From contig OX438750.1 in NCBI GenBank assembly GCA_949316235.1, positions 15,378,865 to 15,442,864 on the forward strand: a stretch of 64,000 nt of DNA, read 5' to 3'. A program made the position numbers and the translations under genes. Positions 28,861 through 39,599 of the stretch are shown one piece after another; within the stretch, counting starts at the first letter, position 1, and every line of letters begins with the position of its first letter. This DNA is from Oegoconia quadripuncta. Lineage: Eukaryota > Arthropoda > Insecta > Lepidoptera > Autostichidae. The notes beneath the pieces were generated by a model. That model was not told the DNA's origin, did not search any database, and was given only the letters and a program-made list of their open reading frames with translations.

Positions 28861-29544
28861 GTCTTTCGGGGAGTTGGTAATCTTCAATTTACAGTTATTT
28901 GCCATGAGTTTATGACCAAATTCTAAATTAAACACAAAAACGTTCACACATCACATAACAGCACTCAAAAGACCACTAACTGGACATAAGCCTCAGCCAT
29001 GCATCGGGTGCATCGCTTTCCATCATAATACATAAAGTCACGACGACTTATATTCCAAATGGGGTGGTCAGAGATACCCCAAACGAATGTGCTTTATGTG
29101 TATACAGTTTCATTAGAATCGGTTGTTCGTTTCGAAAAATATATTTGAAAGTTTGTATGGAATGCCGTATGATATATAGAAATGCACACGTGACATATTT
29201 GCCTTAATTACTCCTGGGCCGGCGGTTGATAATCCGGAAAAGACGGCTTGGTCCTATTCTACTTTGCGCGGTAACCACACGACCCGAAAGGGTCCCCCAG
29301 TTGAAATCAGAAAAATATGTATTTTGCTAAAAAGAGCACAATTTTCCCGTGACAGCGAAGCGCAGTATTATAATTCCGCTGGCTGGCCCGCTTCAGTTTT
29401 AATTAAGCGAAATCCCTACATCTGTATTAAGCGTTCACATTTGGAATACGAGTGAATTCTAATTATTAACGTTTATTAAATTAAAACACACTTTGGATTT
29501 TCTATAGAAAGTATGTGTAGATTTATCTAATTTATATTACAAAC
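28861..29544. other. Intergenic, no gene seen
   Basis: No convincing coding region. A GCC/GGC-richer patch at 29215-29300 has no recognisable identity. Confidence 0.35.
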
Positions 29545-29590
29545 TAGCTTCCGCCCGCGGCTTCGCCTGCGTGGAATAACTTTATCGTCC
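29545..29590 (-). repeat. Family A 3'-end fragment
   Basis: ACTAGCTTCCGCCCGCGGC and TTCGCCTGCGTGGAATAAC, followed by a (GTCC)n run at 29587-29606. Confidence 0.75.
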
Positions 29591-29634
29591 GTCCGTCCGT
29601 CCGTATTAATGGAATATTCCGTCAATTTTTTAGT

Positions 29635-29666
29635 TATCTAATATCAATATATATTGATATTAGATA
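29635..29666 (+). repeat. Perfect 32 bp palindrome
   Basis: TATCTAATATCAATAT followed directly by its reverse complement, with no spacer. Confidence 0.9.
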
Positions 29667-29755
29667 TTGAGATGTATTTTATTTACATTGATATTCATAA
29701 TTTGAATACTAGAAGAATAATATTTTAATTTCACAATTTAGACTTAGCAGGGTTA

Positions 29756-30105
29756 AGGTCTTAGCATACGTGACGTGTTTATTCTCGTGCCGGACGGAAC
29801 GGGGCGATTTTTTGACATCGTTGCATTTAAAAACATAGCAATAAAATACACGTGGCGAGAAACACGGGCGGAACGGGACGGCAATAGAAAAAACATCGTT
29901 ATGGCATCTTCTTCATCTAATGCTACGGCAACCATTGCTAGTTCTTCAAAAGTAAAATCGAACATTTTGTGCTGAAATATGGTTGCAGCACTAGCACGAC
30001 TATCGTTGAACACCGTCACTGTACGTATGTTTTAAAACCACTTTCACGTTAGGAACTATACCCGTCCCGTCTCCGAGAAATTACCCGTCACGTATGCTAA
30101 GACCT
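29756..30105 (-). mobile_element. Harbinger-type MITE (350 bp) with TTA duplication
   Basis: Perfect 20 bp terminal inverted repeats (AGGTCTTAGCATACGTGA at the left, inverse at the right) flanked by TTA at 29753-29755 and 30106-30108. A 3 bp TTA/TAA target duplication is the hallmark of the PIF/Harbinger superfamily. Minus-strand residues FTFEELAMVAVALDEEDA resemble the start of Harbinger transposases, where an EELA..A..L.EEE stretch precedes the catalytic part. It therefore looks like a deletion derivative keeping the N-terminal coding end. No DDE domain is present. Confidence 0.85.
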
Positions 30106-30111
30106 TTAGCA

Positions 30112-30303
30112 CCTTTTGCTGTTTGTTTGTTTGTTGCTCAATCACGGCGAAACGGATGAACGGATTTGGATGAAATTTGGTATATACTACTCACTTTATC
30201 GGGATAAAAAATATTCTATGTCTTTTTCCAGGGTATATTCTACCTATAGGTAGAAAAAGACAAATATCCCGATAAAGTGAGTAGTTCCGCGGGCGGAAAG
30301 CTA
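30112..30303 (+). repeat. Family A copy with a fold-back centre
   Basis: GCTCAATCACGGCGAAACGG at the left and GCGGGCGGAAAGCTAGT at the right. The centre holds CTACTCACTTTATCGGGATA and its inverse TATCCCGATAAAGTGAGTAG, enclosing TGTCTTTTTC and GAAAAAGACA, so the middle forms a long stem. Probably a local inverted duplication. Confidence 0.75.
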
Positions 30304-30469
30304 GTGACAAATAAAATTGTTTGAGTTTTGTGATTTCAGAACGAAATAAAATAAAGTGACCGAAATTAATAAGAGTTGATGTAAATAATAGGACCTTATA
30401 TTACGTGCACTGGTCAATATAGAGCGACATGTCACCAAAGTGACTAAATTCTTTAACCCGGTTTCTTAA
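30304..30469. other. Short intergenic stretch
   Basis: No feature recognised. Confidence 0.3.
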
Positions 30470-30476
30470 TTCATGG

Positions 30477-30517
30477 TGACCCGCATGCTCGTTTGCCGCC
30501 CTCTCATATAAAAAAAA
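30477..30517 (+). repeat. LINE-D 3'-terminal scrap
   Basis: GTGACCCGCATGCTCGTTTG, CCGCCCTCTCATATAAAAAA, the last ~40 bp of LINE-D with its poly(A). Confidence 0.8.
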
Positions 30518-30728
30518 ATATCCGAATATCATGTCGTTCTTGTGTAACCTTATACAAAGGTTATTAAGGTTAGTTATAATATAATATATTATATAATAAG
30601 ACAACTTATTTTATTTTTAACTAAACAATTCTAACGAAGCTAATCAGCCCAGGGAAAATACGGTAAAAAATTAGCTTAGCTAGACATCATTCAGAACCGA
30701 CTTATATAATTGCTATCTTTTATCTATT

Positions 30729-31040
30729 TACCCGACTGCCCAAGAATGTTTCGAGTGTATGTATTTAAGTATGTACGTATAGGTATGTCTCTTCCTTTGG
30801 CGGATCCTGTAGCCTAAACGGCTCGACCGATTTCGAAGTCAGCTTTAAAAATGTAAAATCTGACTATTTTAAGTGTACCCTGTGTACCTACAAAATAAAG
30901 CATTTTTGATTTGATTTAATTTGACATGGTATCATTCGCTTTGTCTTGGTATCTGGAATGTTATGACACATATCGTTTATGTTAAAAAATCTAAGATGGC
31001 GTCCGCGAAATACAAAATATGCTGTCGGGTTTTTTGGTTT
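30729..31040 (+). repeat. Repeat family I copy
   Basis: TACCCGACTGCCCAAGAATG, CCTTTGGCGGATCCTGTAG, AACGGCTCGACCGATTTC, AAGATGGCGTCCGCGAAAT, CTGTCGGGTTTTTTGG. A tail-like insert (TACCTACAAAATAAAGC, ATTTTTGATTTGATTT) lies at 30880-30925. Confidence 0.65.
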
Positions 31041-31056
31041 TTAAATACTTAAATAG

Positions 31057-31376
31057 TTTTTTTTTTCTTTTATGCACAACGGGTTGGTACTTGATCTCAG
31101 TCACACCTGATGTTAAGTGAAGATAAGGTTCAAGGGGAAAGCGTACTGACCCGGAAACCCCAACACATTTGGGGGACTGGCTATCTTATCTCTGACAACC
31201 GGAACACAACAAAACACAACAATTTAGATAAGATGGTGGTAGCTAGCCAGGCGGACATTTAAAATGCCCTACCACCAACCAAACCGAGTACTTAAACATG
31301 TACCCCACTGGGTTTCGAGCCCGCGACCTCCGAATCGTAAACCCAATGTTATTTACATTGAGCCACAGAGGCGGTT
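31057..31376 (-). repeat. Near full-length SINE-B copy
   Basis: T-run poly(A), GATGTTAAGTGAAGATAAGG, CAACACATTTGGGGGACTGG, GTGGTAGCTAGCCAGGCGG, and the tRNA-like head ending AGCCACAGAGGCGGTTT. The TATTAACATTGCTGTT portion is deleted. Confidence 0.85.
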
Positions 31377-31919
31377 TAGTTTAAGTTATTTGATGAGGTG
31401 CTTAATTTGTTGTCAAAGTTTTTGACTGTATCGGAGACTATACACTAGTTTAACTTGATTCGAAAACCCTTCAAAGCCGTATAACAAACACCTTATTTTA
31501 ATATTTTCATTTACGTTAATGCGAGGCACTCTGTAAAAATAATAAATCCAATAAAGTATATTTTCCAATCGTACACATTTTTCCATAATCCTCTTTGTTC
31601 AATCGTGATCCCTTATATTCGATAGGTATTTATATTTTAGTTATATTTACAAAACATAATAGAAAGCGTTGAAGGGATTCCAAAATAGATCTACTGGAAA
31701 ATTGGACCCCAGGTGCGTATAATAGTGAGATTTTAATATACATGAGCAATTTTCTGTTTCGCTTCATTTATGCTGGGATGGCATTTTATACGTACCAAAA
31801 TAATTTTCGTATATTTAGGAAAATCCATTAATATGGATTTGTAAATTTTTTGAATATGAATATTATTATTTCTGATGTAAGACCGTACAAAAAGTAACAT
31901 TTTGAGTATACAATACAAT
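31377..31919. other. Intergenic, nothing recognised
   Basis: No coding region or matched repeat. Confidence 0.35.
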
Positions 31920-32100
31920 ACAAAAAGTTTTATTTTCTCTTACAAAAATATGTAGGCATACATTGCTCAATAATAGTGGCTTAAATTATGAGACATATAA
32001 ACCTAGTTTTTGTGAGAGACTGGTGTGCGTACTAGGAAATCTGTGTGACAGATCACCAGCCTCTCACTCTCTGGAGTGGCTCTCTCATTGTGAGACAGTA
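31920..32100 (-). repeat. Repeat family L copy
   Basis: TGTGAGAGACTGGTGTGCGT, ACTAGGAAATCTGTGTGACA, GATCACCAGCCTCTCACTC; compare 17.20-17.26 kb. Confidence 0.5.
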
Positions 32101-32330
32101 TATGGCCATAAACTTTGATTAGAGTGTGTGTGTGTAATATGATACTTCTATGGTAATATGATAATTGTAACAACTAATCTTATGTTGTTTAAATTGAGTG
32201 ACAAATTTAAATCAATTTAAGTTTTATAAAATGGAGGTCGAAGGTTTGATTGCTAGCGGCTGTGACGTAAATGTTTAGTACTCGTTTTGGTTGGTAGAAC
32301 GGCTTTTGTAAGCCTGGTAAGCTACGGCAA

Positions 32331-32795
32331 TTTTTTTTTTTATGATCGACTGGATTCTCGTTTGAACACAATTTCGCCTGATGGAAAGCGACGATGTGGT
32401 CGAAGATGAAGCACGCGATTCCAGTAAATGCCTATTCACTCTTCTCTTGAAGATCCCAAGGTTGTAGGATTCAGAAAAGACTGACGGCGGAAGGGAGTTG
32501 CATGCCTTGGCTGCTCGGAAGATGAATGAAGAATCGAACTTCTTAGTGCGAATGTTCGGTATATTAACTATATACGGGTGGAATCCCTCCCCACGCCTAG
32601 TGGTTCGAAGATGGAAGGGTGACGGTGGAATAAGATTATGTAATTCCAACGCACACTCCCCGAAATGCATCCTGTAAAAAAAATACGCCCCGAATACTTG
32701 ACTACACCAATGAGTCTTATGGCACGTCGTTCCACAGAATCGAGTGCAGCTAGTTGGTACTTGGCTGAACCGTCCCAGAGGTGACAGCAGTGACT
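32331..32795 (-). pseudogene. LINE-C reverse transcriptase C-terminal remnant (longest copy)
   Basis: Minus strand: MHFGECALELHNLIPPSPFH, LRTTRRGEGFHPYIVNIPN, TKKFDSSFIFRAAKACNSLP, PSVFSESYNLGIFKRRVNRH, LLESRASSS. Further upstream are decayed L-D-S-V-E-R-R-A-I-R-L-I-type residues in another frame. This is the C-terminal end of a CR1/Jockey-group LINE. The 3' UTR and poly(A) (T-run at 32331) follow. It is truncated upstream of the palm domain and is shifted in frame near 32670. Confidence 0.85.
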
Positions 32796-32879
32796 ATCTT
32801 ATCTGTCTACCGTCAAGTAGCCATATTGATATTCAGTTCCCCAAAAAATTGGAGGCTCCACCGAGTGCAATGAACGCGC

Positions 32880-32950
32880 TTCCACCTTCGGGCTCATCTT
32901 CACTTAACAGGTGTGATTGAGGTCAAGCGCTAACCCGTTGTGCATAAAAG
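32880..32950 (+). repeat. SINE-B 3' fragment
   Basis: CGCTTCCACCTTCGGGCTC, ATCTTCACTTAACAGGTGTG, AACCCGTTGTGCATAAAAG. Confidence 0.7.
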
Positions 32951-33021
32951 AAACAGAAAAGAAAAATAACTTGTTCATATAATTAAAGACAAACATTTGA
33001 CGACATGCACGATGGCTTCAT

Positions 33022-33309
33022 ATTTGACCTCAATCACACCTGATGTTAAGTGAAGATGAGGTCGAAGGTGGAAGCGCACTGACCCGGAAGCCCCAACACA
33101 TTTGGGGGACTGGCTATCTTATCTCTAACAACCGGAACACAACAGAACACAACAATTTAGATAAGATGGTGGTAGCTAGCCAGGCGGACATTTAAAATGC
33201 CGTCCCACCAACCAAACCGAGTACTTAAACATGTACCCCGCTGGGGATCGAACCCGGGACCTCCGAATCGTAAACCCAATGTTGTTTACATTGAGTCACG
33301 GAGGCGGTT
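33022..33309 (-). repeat. SINE-B copy
   Basis: Complete apart from the poly(A) end: CTCAATCACACCTGATG to CACGGAGGCGGTTA, including GGGATCGAACCCGGGACC (B box). It shares the same internal deletion as the copy at 31.06 kb (the GGAACACAACA / CAATTTAGATAAG junction), so the two belong to one subfamily. Confidence 0.85.
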
Positions 33310-33985
33310 AATACCTATACAAATATATAAATAAATCCAATAATAAATGCCTAGTGAAACTCATACTATTGTCAAAACTTTACACAGCCTGACGTTCAAT
33401 CACTATATTTTCGTTCGAAATGGTGTTGTAAAGGTATTAGATGTTTTATATTTTAGAGATTAATCTCTCTTTAGCTTAAGCTAAATCAATAAAACCAGCA
33501 AGAATTTCGAGGAAAAAATAATAACCGCGTCCGTACCTACAAATCTACGGTTGAACAGAATAATCTTATTCTGCCTTGTCTAACAAAACAGGAATAGACA
33601 GAATATTTACGATTGAAATCACGCTTCGACATGTTACGAGTAGACATCTTGTGAATTTATTTCGTCTCTAGGGGAGTTAACGAAAATCTGGATTTGGGTA
33701 TAAAGCAGGCGCGTCAAGTAAGACAGGCGTCCCTTAGGAATCAAATCACTTTGTGTTTCAAACGGACGCCAGATGGATGGCTGAAACTTTTTTTTTATTA
33801 CATAATCGATTTGGGATTCTTAAATAATGTAGCGAAATTAAACATAATTTTATTTCAGATTCAAAATGTCGCCCTAATGTTTCATACTGATTTCTCGAAG
33901 TTATTTTTTATACAGCTATGGCTCAGTGTAATCAGGAGTGGAGTCATCAGTAAACAGGAATTAAAATAATTAAATTTCACCATGT
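33310..33985. other. Intergenic, nothing recognised
   Basis: A 91-codon open stretch at 33694-33969 (plus) has no recognisable motif and AT-driven composition; I do not call it a gene. Confidence 0.4.
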
Positions 33986-33989
33986 ATAG

Positions 33990-34262
33990 GACTGGAAGCA
34001 CTTTTGACCATAATCGTAGTGGAAAGTTTAGGCGAAGATGATGAACGTGATCTTAGTAATTGCACTTGAAGATCCAAATATTATAGGATTTAACGGAAAT
34101 GCCTTACCTTGGCAGTTCGCATGAATGAAGAGTCAAACCGCTTAGCGCAAAATGTCCTATATTCCAATGACATACAGATGGAAACCTTTCCAGCGCCAAG
34201 TAGTCTGAAGATTGAATGGACAAATTCCAATGTATACACACCGAAATAAAATCCTGTAAAAT
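33990..34262 (-). repeat. LINE-C 3' end, old diverged copy
   Basis: Keeps blocks such as CTTGAAGATCCAA, CGCATGAATGAAGAGTC and CCGCTTAGCGCAAAATGTC in the LINE-C order but with many substitutions and deletions. Confidence 0.6.
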
Positions 34263-35040
34263 ACTGACAGATGGGCCATATTTTCGGTAGAATCCAAGAT
34301 TCTACAATTCAGCAAATCATATGCGTTTTTGCGCGTCTATTCAAACTAGATTTTAGGGATCCTACAATATAACTTCAAACTTAAAGCATTTATTTCATCG
34401 TAAAATACATGATATCATTTGTTGAATTGACATTCAACAAATGGTAGCTTTAAATTGTCATTTAAAGCTACTGGATATAATAATAGGGTATATTGCATTT
34501 ATCTGAGTCAGTATGTCCAAGTTACTACCGCTTCGGAAAGGGAAACCTTTGTGGTATAAGAAGCGGCGTAAGAAACTTACAGGATCATTGTTGTCCTTTT
34601 TTTTTTAAATAAAAAGTATAGAAGCAATACAATATATATACTATTATAATGACAACATAGCAACCATTTATAATTGTCAATAAATCCACATAACTCACGG
34701 CACACTACAATAAAATGGTAACGAATTTCCGTTCCGCATAGTCAACATTAATATGCATAGTCTTTTATTCTATTAACAAAATAATTGTACTGTTTTGAAT
34801 CAATGCTTTACTTGCAGATGCCCAAAGAATAGTCTCGTCCTCATTCCGAGACCCGTATGATGTGTCACTAGCACGTTTCTCAGCCTTTCAGATAAAATGA
34901 GTTATAAAAATCAAATCCTGACTTTATATGTTTTCGGATTCTTAAATTAGATAGAAAATGAAAAGGCAAACGTGATCCATTTATGAATTTTGTGTGCGGC
35001 GCGTGAGGTAAAATAATGTGGAGTTGATGTTGCAAAAATC
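34263..35040. other. Intergenic, nothing recognised
   Basis: AT-rich, no supported gene. A short inverted pair, CATTTGTTGAATTGACA and TTCAACAAATGGTAGC, is at 34417-34445. Confidence 0.4.
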
Positions 35041-35047
35041 GTAACAT

Positions 35048-35110
35048 ATTCTAGTAGATATTGTTGAACACCAACGCTATACGTTGGTGTTCAACAATAT
35101 CTACCAGAAT
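35048..35110 (+). repeat. Hairpin with 29 bp arms (28/29 paired), 5 nt loop
   Basis: GATATTGTTGAACACCAACG at the left of the loop CTATA pairs with CGTTGGTGTTCAACAATATC. The arms extend to ATTCTAGTA and TACCAGAAT with one mismatch. Confidence 0.9.
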
Positions 35111-35256
35111 GTTTATATATATTCGAACATGTTGTCCAAACAACCTTTGCAAGAAGTATTTCCGTACTTCTGCTTACTTCACACACAGTCGTGTGGTGAA
35201 CATCGTTCGATAAGTTATAGTCACTGAAAATAGCAATGTGTTATTGTAAATTCTGT

Positions 35257-35288
35257 CTGCACATAAGCACTTTTGTGTTTATGTGCAG
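35257..35288 (+). repeat. Hairpin with 14 bp arms (13/14)
   Basis: CTGCACATAAGCAC and GTGTTTATGTGCAG around TTTT. Confidence 0.85.
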
Positions 35289-35755
35289 AGTTCTTTGTCT
35301 TACATAATAAGTTATATTTAAATAGAAATAACACATCACAGTAACCCTAGTGTAAGCAGATAATAATATGCTAAAAACTCTAACTCCGTTGCCCATTGAT
35401 TTATTCAATCGATTATTTTACTAGAAATTGGGAACTCTAAAGAAGTTTATGCCTTTCTGTAAAAGTCGGAAACTGGAAGAAATTCAGTTAAAATGCAATT
35501 TATTTTCCCCGCAGAAGTTTCATAGGTAACATAATAAAAAACAAATCACAATTTACCAACTACATTAATTGAAGACACAAGTTGTAATTGAGCGATTCTA
35601 CAAATGGTCGATCTCTTTAACGTTGGGGTACTTAATACAAAATACCAGCGCGTACAGATATTACGGTAGGTTTGTAGATACTCATGGGTTGTTAGAGTGG
35701 AAACATCACACGAATAACTGGACCTAAGTACTCGTATACCCAAGGCTTCGTAACT
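35289..35755. other. Intergenic, nothing recognised
   Basis: No coding region or matched repeat. Confidence 0.35.
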
Positions 35756-35757
35756 TC

Positions 35758-36260
35758 ATCGTCATCATCATACAAGCCACAGAACATCCACAGCTGAACA
35801 TAGGCCTCCCCCATAAATTTCCAGAGCGACCGGTTGCAAGCGGCCCGCATCCATCCACTTCCTTTTTTTTTTCGCGGGGAAATGCCTTCAGCGTACCGCT
35901 CGCCTGGGGGACGGCGAGACGGTTATGTGATGGGAGTCCCCTCCCTATCGGGAGGGACACCCACTAAAACCCCGCGGCGACCTTCTTCGGCAGTAGGGAG
36001 GACCTGGGAACACATAAGCGGCTCCAGGTCCCCCCCCTCACCTCCCCTCGCAAGGGGAGGCTCGTTCCCAGAGGGCGGCTAGCGTGCCCTCCGCGGGGGG
36101 CGCTGTCGTGCCTCACACCGCGATAAGAGAGCGGTATGAGGCGCGACAGGGCCCGATGCGACGACACCCCCCCCCCGGTCGCTCCCATCCAGCCACTTCC
36201 TGCAACCTTCATCAGGTCATCCATCCACCTTCTGAGTGTACGTATCTACGCTGCGCTGTT
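35758..36260 (-). repeat. LINE 3' coding end, split by another element
   Basis: Left part CATCATCATACAAGCCACAG, AACATAGGCCTCCCCCATAA, GAGCGACCGGTTGCAAGCGG and right part ACTTCCTGCAACCTTCATC, GGTCATCCATCCACCTTC join to give the minus-strand residues R-W-x-D-D-L-M-K-V-A-G-S-G-W, a frequent end of insect LINE ORFs. The two halves are separated by 35864-36185. Confidence 0.75.
35864..36185 (-). mobile_element. GC-rich retroelement 3' fragment with ~16 bp target duplication
   Basis: A GC-rich insert (CGCCTGGGGGACGGCGAGAC, CTCCCTATCGGGAGGGACAC) beginning with a T-run, i.e. poly(A) on the minus strand, and ending in a C-run. It is bounded by CATCCATCCACTTCCT (35848-35863) and CATCCAGCCACTTCCT (36186-36201), a 15/16 direct repeat. 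Internal pairs such as CCCTCCCTATCGGGAGGG suggest structured RNA. Likely a 5'-truncated LINE or SINE 3' end; family unknown to me. Confidence 0.8.
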
Positions 36261-36264
36261 CACT

Positions 36265-36940
36265 GCCACTGCAACTTCTTTGTGTGAGAAAGTAGCGAAG
36301 CTTGTTTTTCCTACTTACATACCCTATTTCTTTCTTTAATTAGTCTGGGGCCCAAGATAGCATAGAGCCACGTAGGGCACCGTCTACCTTCAATAGGCGC
36401 CGTGTCAAGTACCACTGTCGATCCTAGCTTATAGGAGTTACAGTGGGAGGAGTGTGGATGTGGGATGCCACTGTAACTTATGGTTGGTTACTTTCATTCG
36501 TCTATACGTATTTATTTTTGCTTGCCCTCTCCATAGCCCGTTGCGTGACTTTGAGCATTCTTATGGGGTCCATAGTGCCAGACTACATTTCAGTGCAATA
36601 ATCCTTCACTAATTCCATAAGACCAGCGCATAATAAGTGCGGCGGGTCAGTGACCTCATTCGCACTACACACAAACCTTTACGGGTTTTCGTAGGCGTCT
36701 TATAGTGAAGATTGTTCAAATAATGTTCTATGGATAAATAAACCGAAAAAAAACCATCACTGGTTCGTCTTCGTCTTCAAGCACTGAGGTATTTTTGTCA
36801 TAACTAGTAATTTAAAATTAATAATCTGTCCAATTCCACAGGAAAATTCTAGATAGGTAGGTACTTTGTGATCTTTTTTAATTCTGGATACAGTATTGAA
36901 TATCAAGAGTCAAGCTAGGAAATGGGCTTTATTGATATAA
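36265..36940. other. Intergenic with repeat scraps
   Basis: 36345-36480 (GGGGCCCAAGATAGCATAG, GGCGCCGTGTCAAGTACCAC) resembles 39478-39600 (GGATCCAAGGTAGCAATAG, GGTGTTGTGCAGAATACCAC), so both are copies of an unnamed repeat. No gene supported. Confidence 0.4.
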
Positions 36941-36995
36941 CTTAACATCAGGCGTGATTGAGATCAAGTACGAACCCGTCGTGCATAAAAAAAAT
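36941..36995 (+). repeat. SINE-B 3' scrap
   Basis: ACTTAACATCAGGCGTGATT to ACCCGTCGTGCATAAAAA. Confidence 0.7.
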
Positions 36996-36999
36996 AAAA

Positions 37000-38485
37000 A
37001 AAAATACCAAGCTAGAAGCTAAATAAAATAACGAGTATACTACATTTTCTTGAAGGAACGAAATAGGTACTACTTGAATATTTCTAGTTGAAGCATAAAA
37101 TTATACAGGTATTTCGGCTCTCCGCCCTTACTCCAAAATTGGGGTCTTGGTATGGGATATTTTTGATGTTAATATTATGTTAATCAGTCCTGAAGTTATT
37201 TCCGGGGCATGCATAATTTCGTTTTATAAGTCTTTTTACCTCATTCATACCTATTCTAATACATAAGTCAGTATCACCGTTTAACTTCTGTCTGTTAGGC
37301 AGATCAGGTATTTGATGGTCTTTCTGCCTAAAGTTTGATTATCATTTTATTATAGTTGAATGTTATGTTTGCCTGGAATAGATTGTACACTTAGTTAAGA
37401 TTCTGCATGTTTCATTTCTTTGTTATCACTAGTGTTATAATTGTTAGCAGACCAAATAAATAAAAAAAAAACTTAGATTAGGATAAAAGTCGCCTAATGC
37501 AAAATGAGCTCCAAAAATTCTAAAATATTTATTTTCAGTAAATTCTATAAATGTGTTGTAGTCTCCTTGAAAGTATAGCAATTCCTGTAAATAAGGTAAG
37601 ATTAAAGATGATGTTTATATACCAAAAAGGACCGTCATTGCTGTAACATCCACACTAGACTATGCCTGTATCGTGGATGCCCAAATTTCTATAATAGAGA
37701 AAATAAATTTGCTGGTCATTACAACTTAGAAGTAATATCTGTCCTATCTTAGAAGTATAAGACTTAGGGTCTCAGGAAATGTCTCAGGTATAATAGTTAA
37801 TGACTTGTAGTTTGTGAAATGATTGCAAATATTTTACTGGATGAATGTATTCATATATTATTGTGAATGCTGAATGTTTCTGGTGTAAATAATAACCAGG
37901 TTAATTATATTTGTATATGTTTGTAGCCGTTGATTATTGCATGAAACATTCAAAATCTTCCAATGCGCCAAAAATATGAAAGAGTTTGAGGGCCGAAAAA
38001 CGCCACGTTATTATATATTCGCAATATATAATTTTTAAGTTATTATGACATACAGACAAACGGATATTACAAAATGTTCCTAAGCCAGTGAAGCCATTAG
38101 ACATGAAACTTATATATGTATAGCTTGACGTAACGCTAAAGGATAAAAGTCGTATTCAAACTAAAGAAGTGACCTTTGGAATTATTGAAGACTAATTTTG
38201 GTGATTTGTCTAGAATTAGGTGTACTTAAATTAATGTACTATTACAAAAAGGTTGGATTGTGTAAATAATACCTTAAATTACATTACAATTTTTAGGCAA
38301 CTTGGCCAATGAATAAAATAAGAGCATTACTAAAGTGAATCAGTATAGCGACCGAGAATAATCACTCGCAATCGCTAACACATTCACACTTACATTTAAA
38401 AATATTAAAAAATATTTGTGTACCTAAGTAATAAGTATAATACCCATAAGACCAACATGTGCACTCTGTAACCTACAGGACCCTT
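37000..38485. other. Intergenic, nothing recognised
   Basis: No coding region supported. A-run at 37460-37471 after CAGACCAAATAAAT may be the poly(A) of an unrecognised retrocopy running from about 37290. Confidence 0.4.
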
Positions 38486-38518
38486 TTTTTTCTTTTTTAT
38501 GATTGACTGGATACGAAA
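38486..38518 (-). repeat. LINE-C 3'-terminal scrap
   Basis: T-run then TTATGATTGACTGGATACG. Confidence 0.6.
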
Positions 38519-39076
38519 ACTATACTACTGCATAGGTGTCGTTCATGTAACAAACAAGACCAACATTTCTTCTTCTTTTGAGATTTTTGGGAGATGCCGG
38601 GCTGCTGATTGGAGCTGTTTGTTTATTCAATCGAGACGTGAACACTACATATTTCTTCTTCACATTCGCCTTTTTAGCGAATGCAATTTAAACGAACTAG
38701 ATTTTAGATCGCTGGGCCAAATGTTTAAGTTACTATTTTTAAAATTGTATTCCAAAGCGCAAGCCATTGCGAATAGGTACTACCGGCATTTACGGTCGTA
38801 TCTTATCTCGAGGATTCATGCAAGATACGACAGTGCCCGAATTGGTTGTTGACTAGTTGAGTCAGTACTCGAATCTTAAAGTGGTTGAACATTTTATACA
38901 TATCTTTTTTTTATGCAAAAAGAAGTTTGTACTTGACCAAAATCACACCTGATGTTAATCTTTTGGGCAGCCTGCCTTTGAGACCTTTGTCTCTTTTTTA
39001 ATATGTTTTGTTAATATCTTATAATTATGATGTCCTGTGTTGTAAGTTAATGTAATGAAACGACTACTAAAATGCT
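38519..39076. other. Intergenic
   Basis: A 117-codon open stretch (38499-38852, plus) shows no recognisable motif. A SINE-B scrap is at 38908-38958 (TTGTACTTGACCAAAATC, CACACCTGATGTTAA). No gene supported. Confidence 0.4.
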
Positions 39077-39400
39077 TTGGTGGTTGGAATTAGCTTGCTT
39101 CTAAACCTTCAGGCTCATATTCGTTTGGCAACAAATATGGTTGGGGTCATTCGCGAGGACCTGAATCTTTTTTTCTACTTCACATTGTTCTATAAATCAT
39201 TTGGGCTATTGAGCCGTCTCGAAGTTTTGGCAGCACAACGTCCTGAATGTCGCAAGGTAGTGAATAGGCGTGTAAGCGATTTCGAGGAGCAGCGTAATGC
39301 TGACCTCGATGCTAAACACGACGAGCTGAAAACCCGTCCACCCGCTGCCATTCATTATCACTGTGTGGAAGATGTGCTATATTAGCCATGATTGAGCGGA
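39077..39400. other. Unidentified GC-richer block, possible retroelement remnant
   Basis: Open for about 100 codons on the plus strand with residues like RLEVLAAQRPECRKVVNRRV and SDFEEQRNADLDAKHDELKT. The block is richer in GC than its surroundings. I do not recognise the product. It may be coding on either strand or a remnant of an element. Confidence 0.3.
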
Positions 39401-39599
39401 CGAGCGTCAAACCAATTAGGAGTCGAAGATGGTGGCCATGCCCGAAATCGGTCGGAAGCATCATCATCATTAATTAATTTGGGATCCAAGGTAGCAATAG
39501 AGCCTTTAGCCCTTTTACCTTCAGTAGGTGTTGTGCAGAATACCACTGTTGACTTGGTTCACAGAAGTTACCCTGGAGGTCGGTAAAAACCCTCAGGGT

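Noticed and set aside
35834..36339. Overlapping Arg/Pro/Ser-rich open frames on both strands
   Set aside because: They result from the GC-rich retroelement insert; no motifs and frames cross the insertion borders.
39077..39385. 102-codon frame as a host gene
   Set aside because: No domain recognised and no start/splice evidence; left as unidentified.
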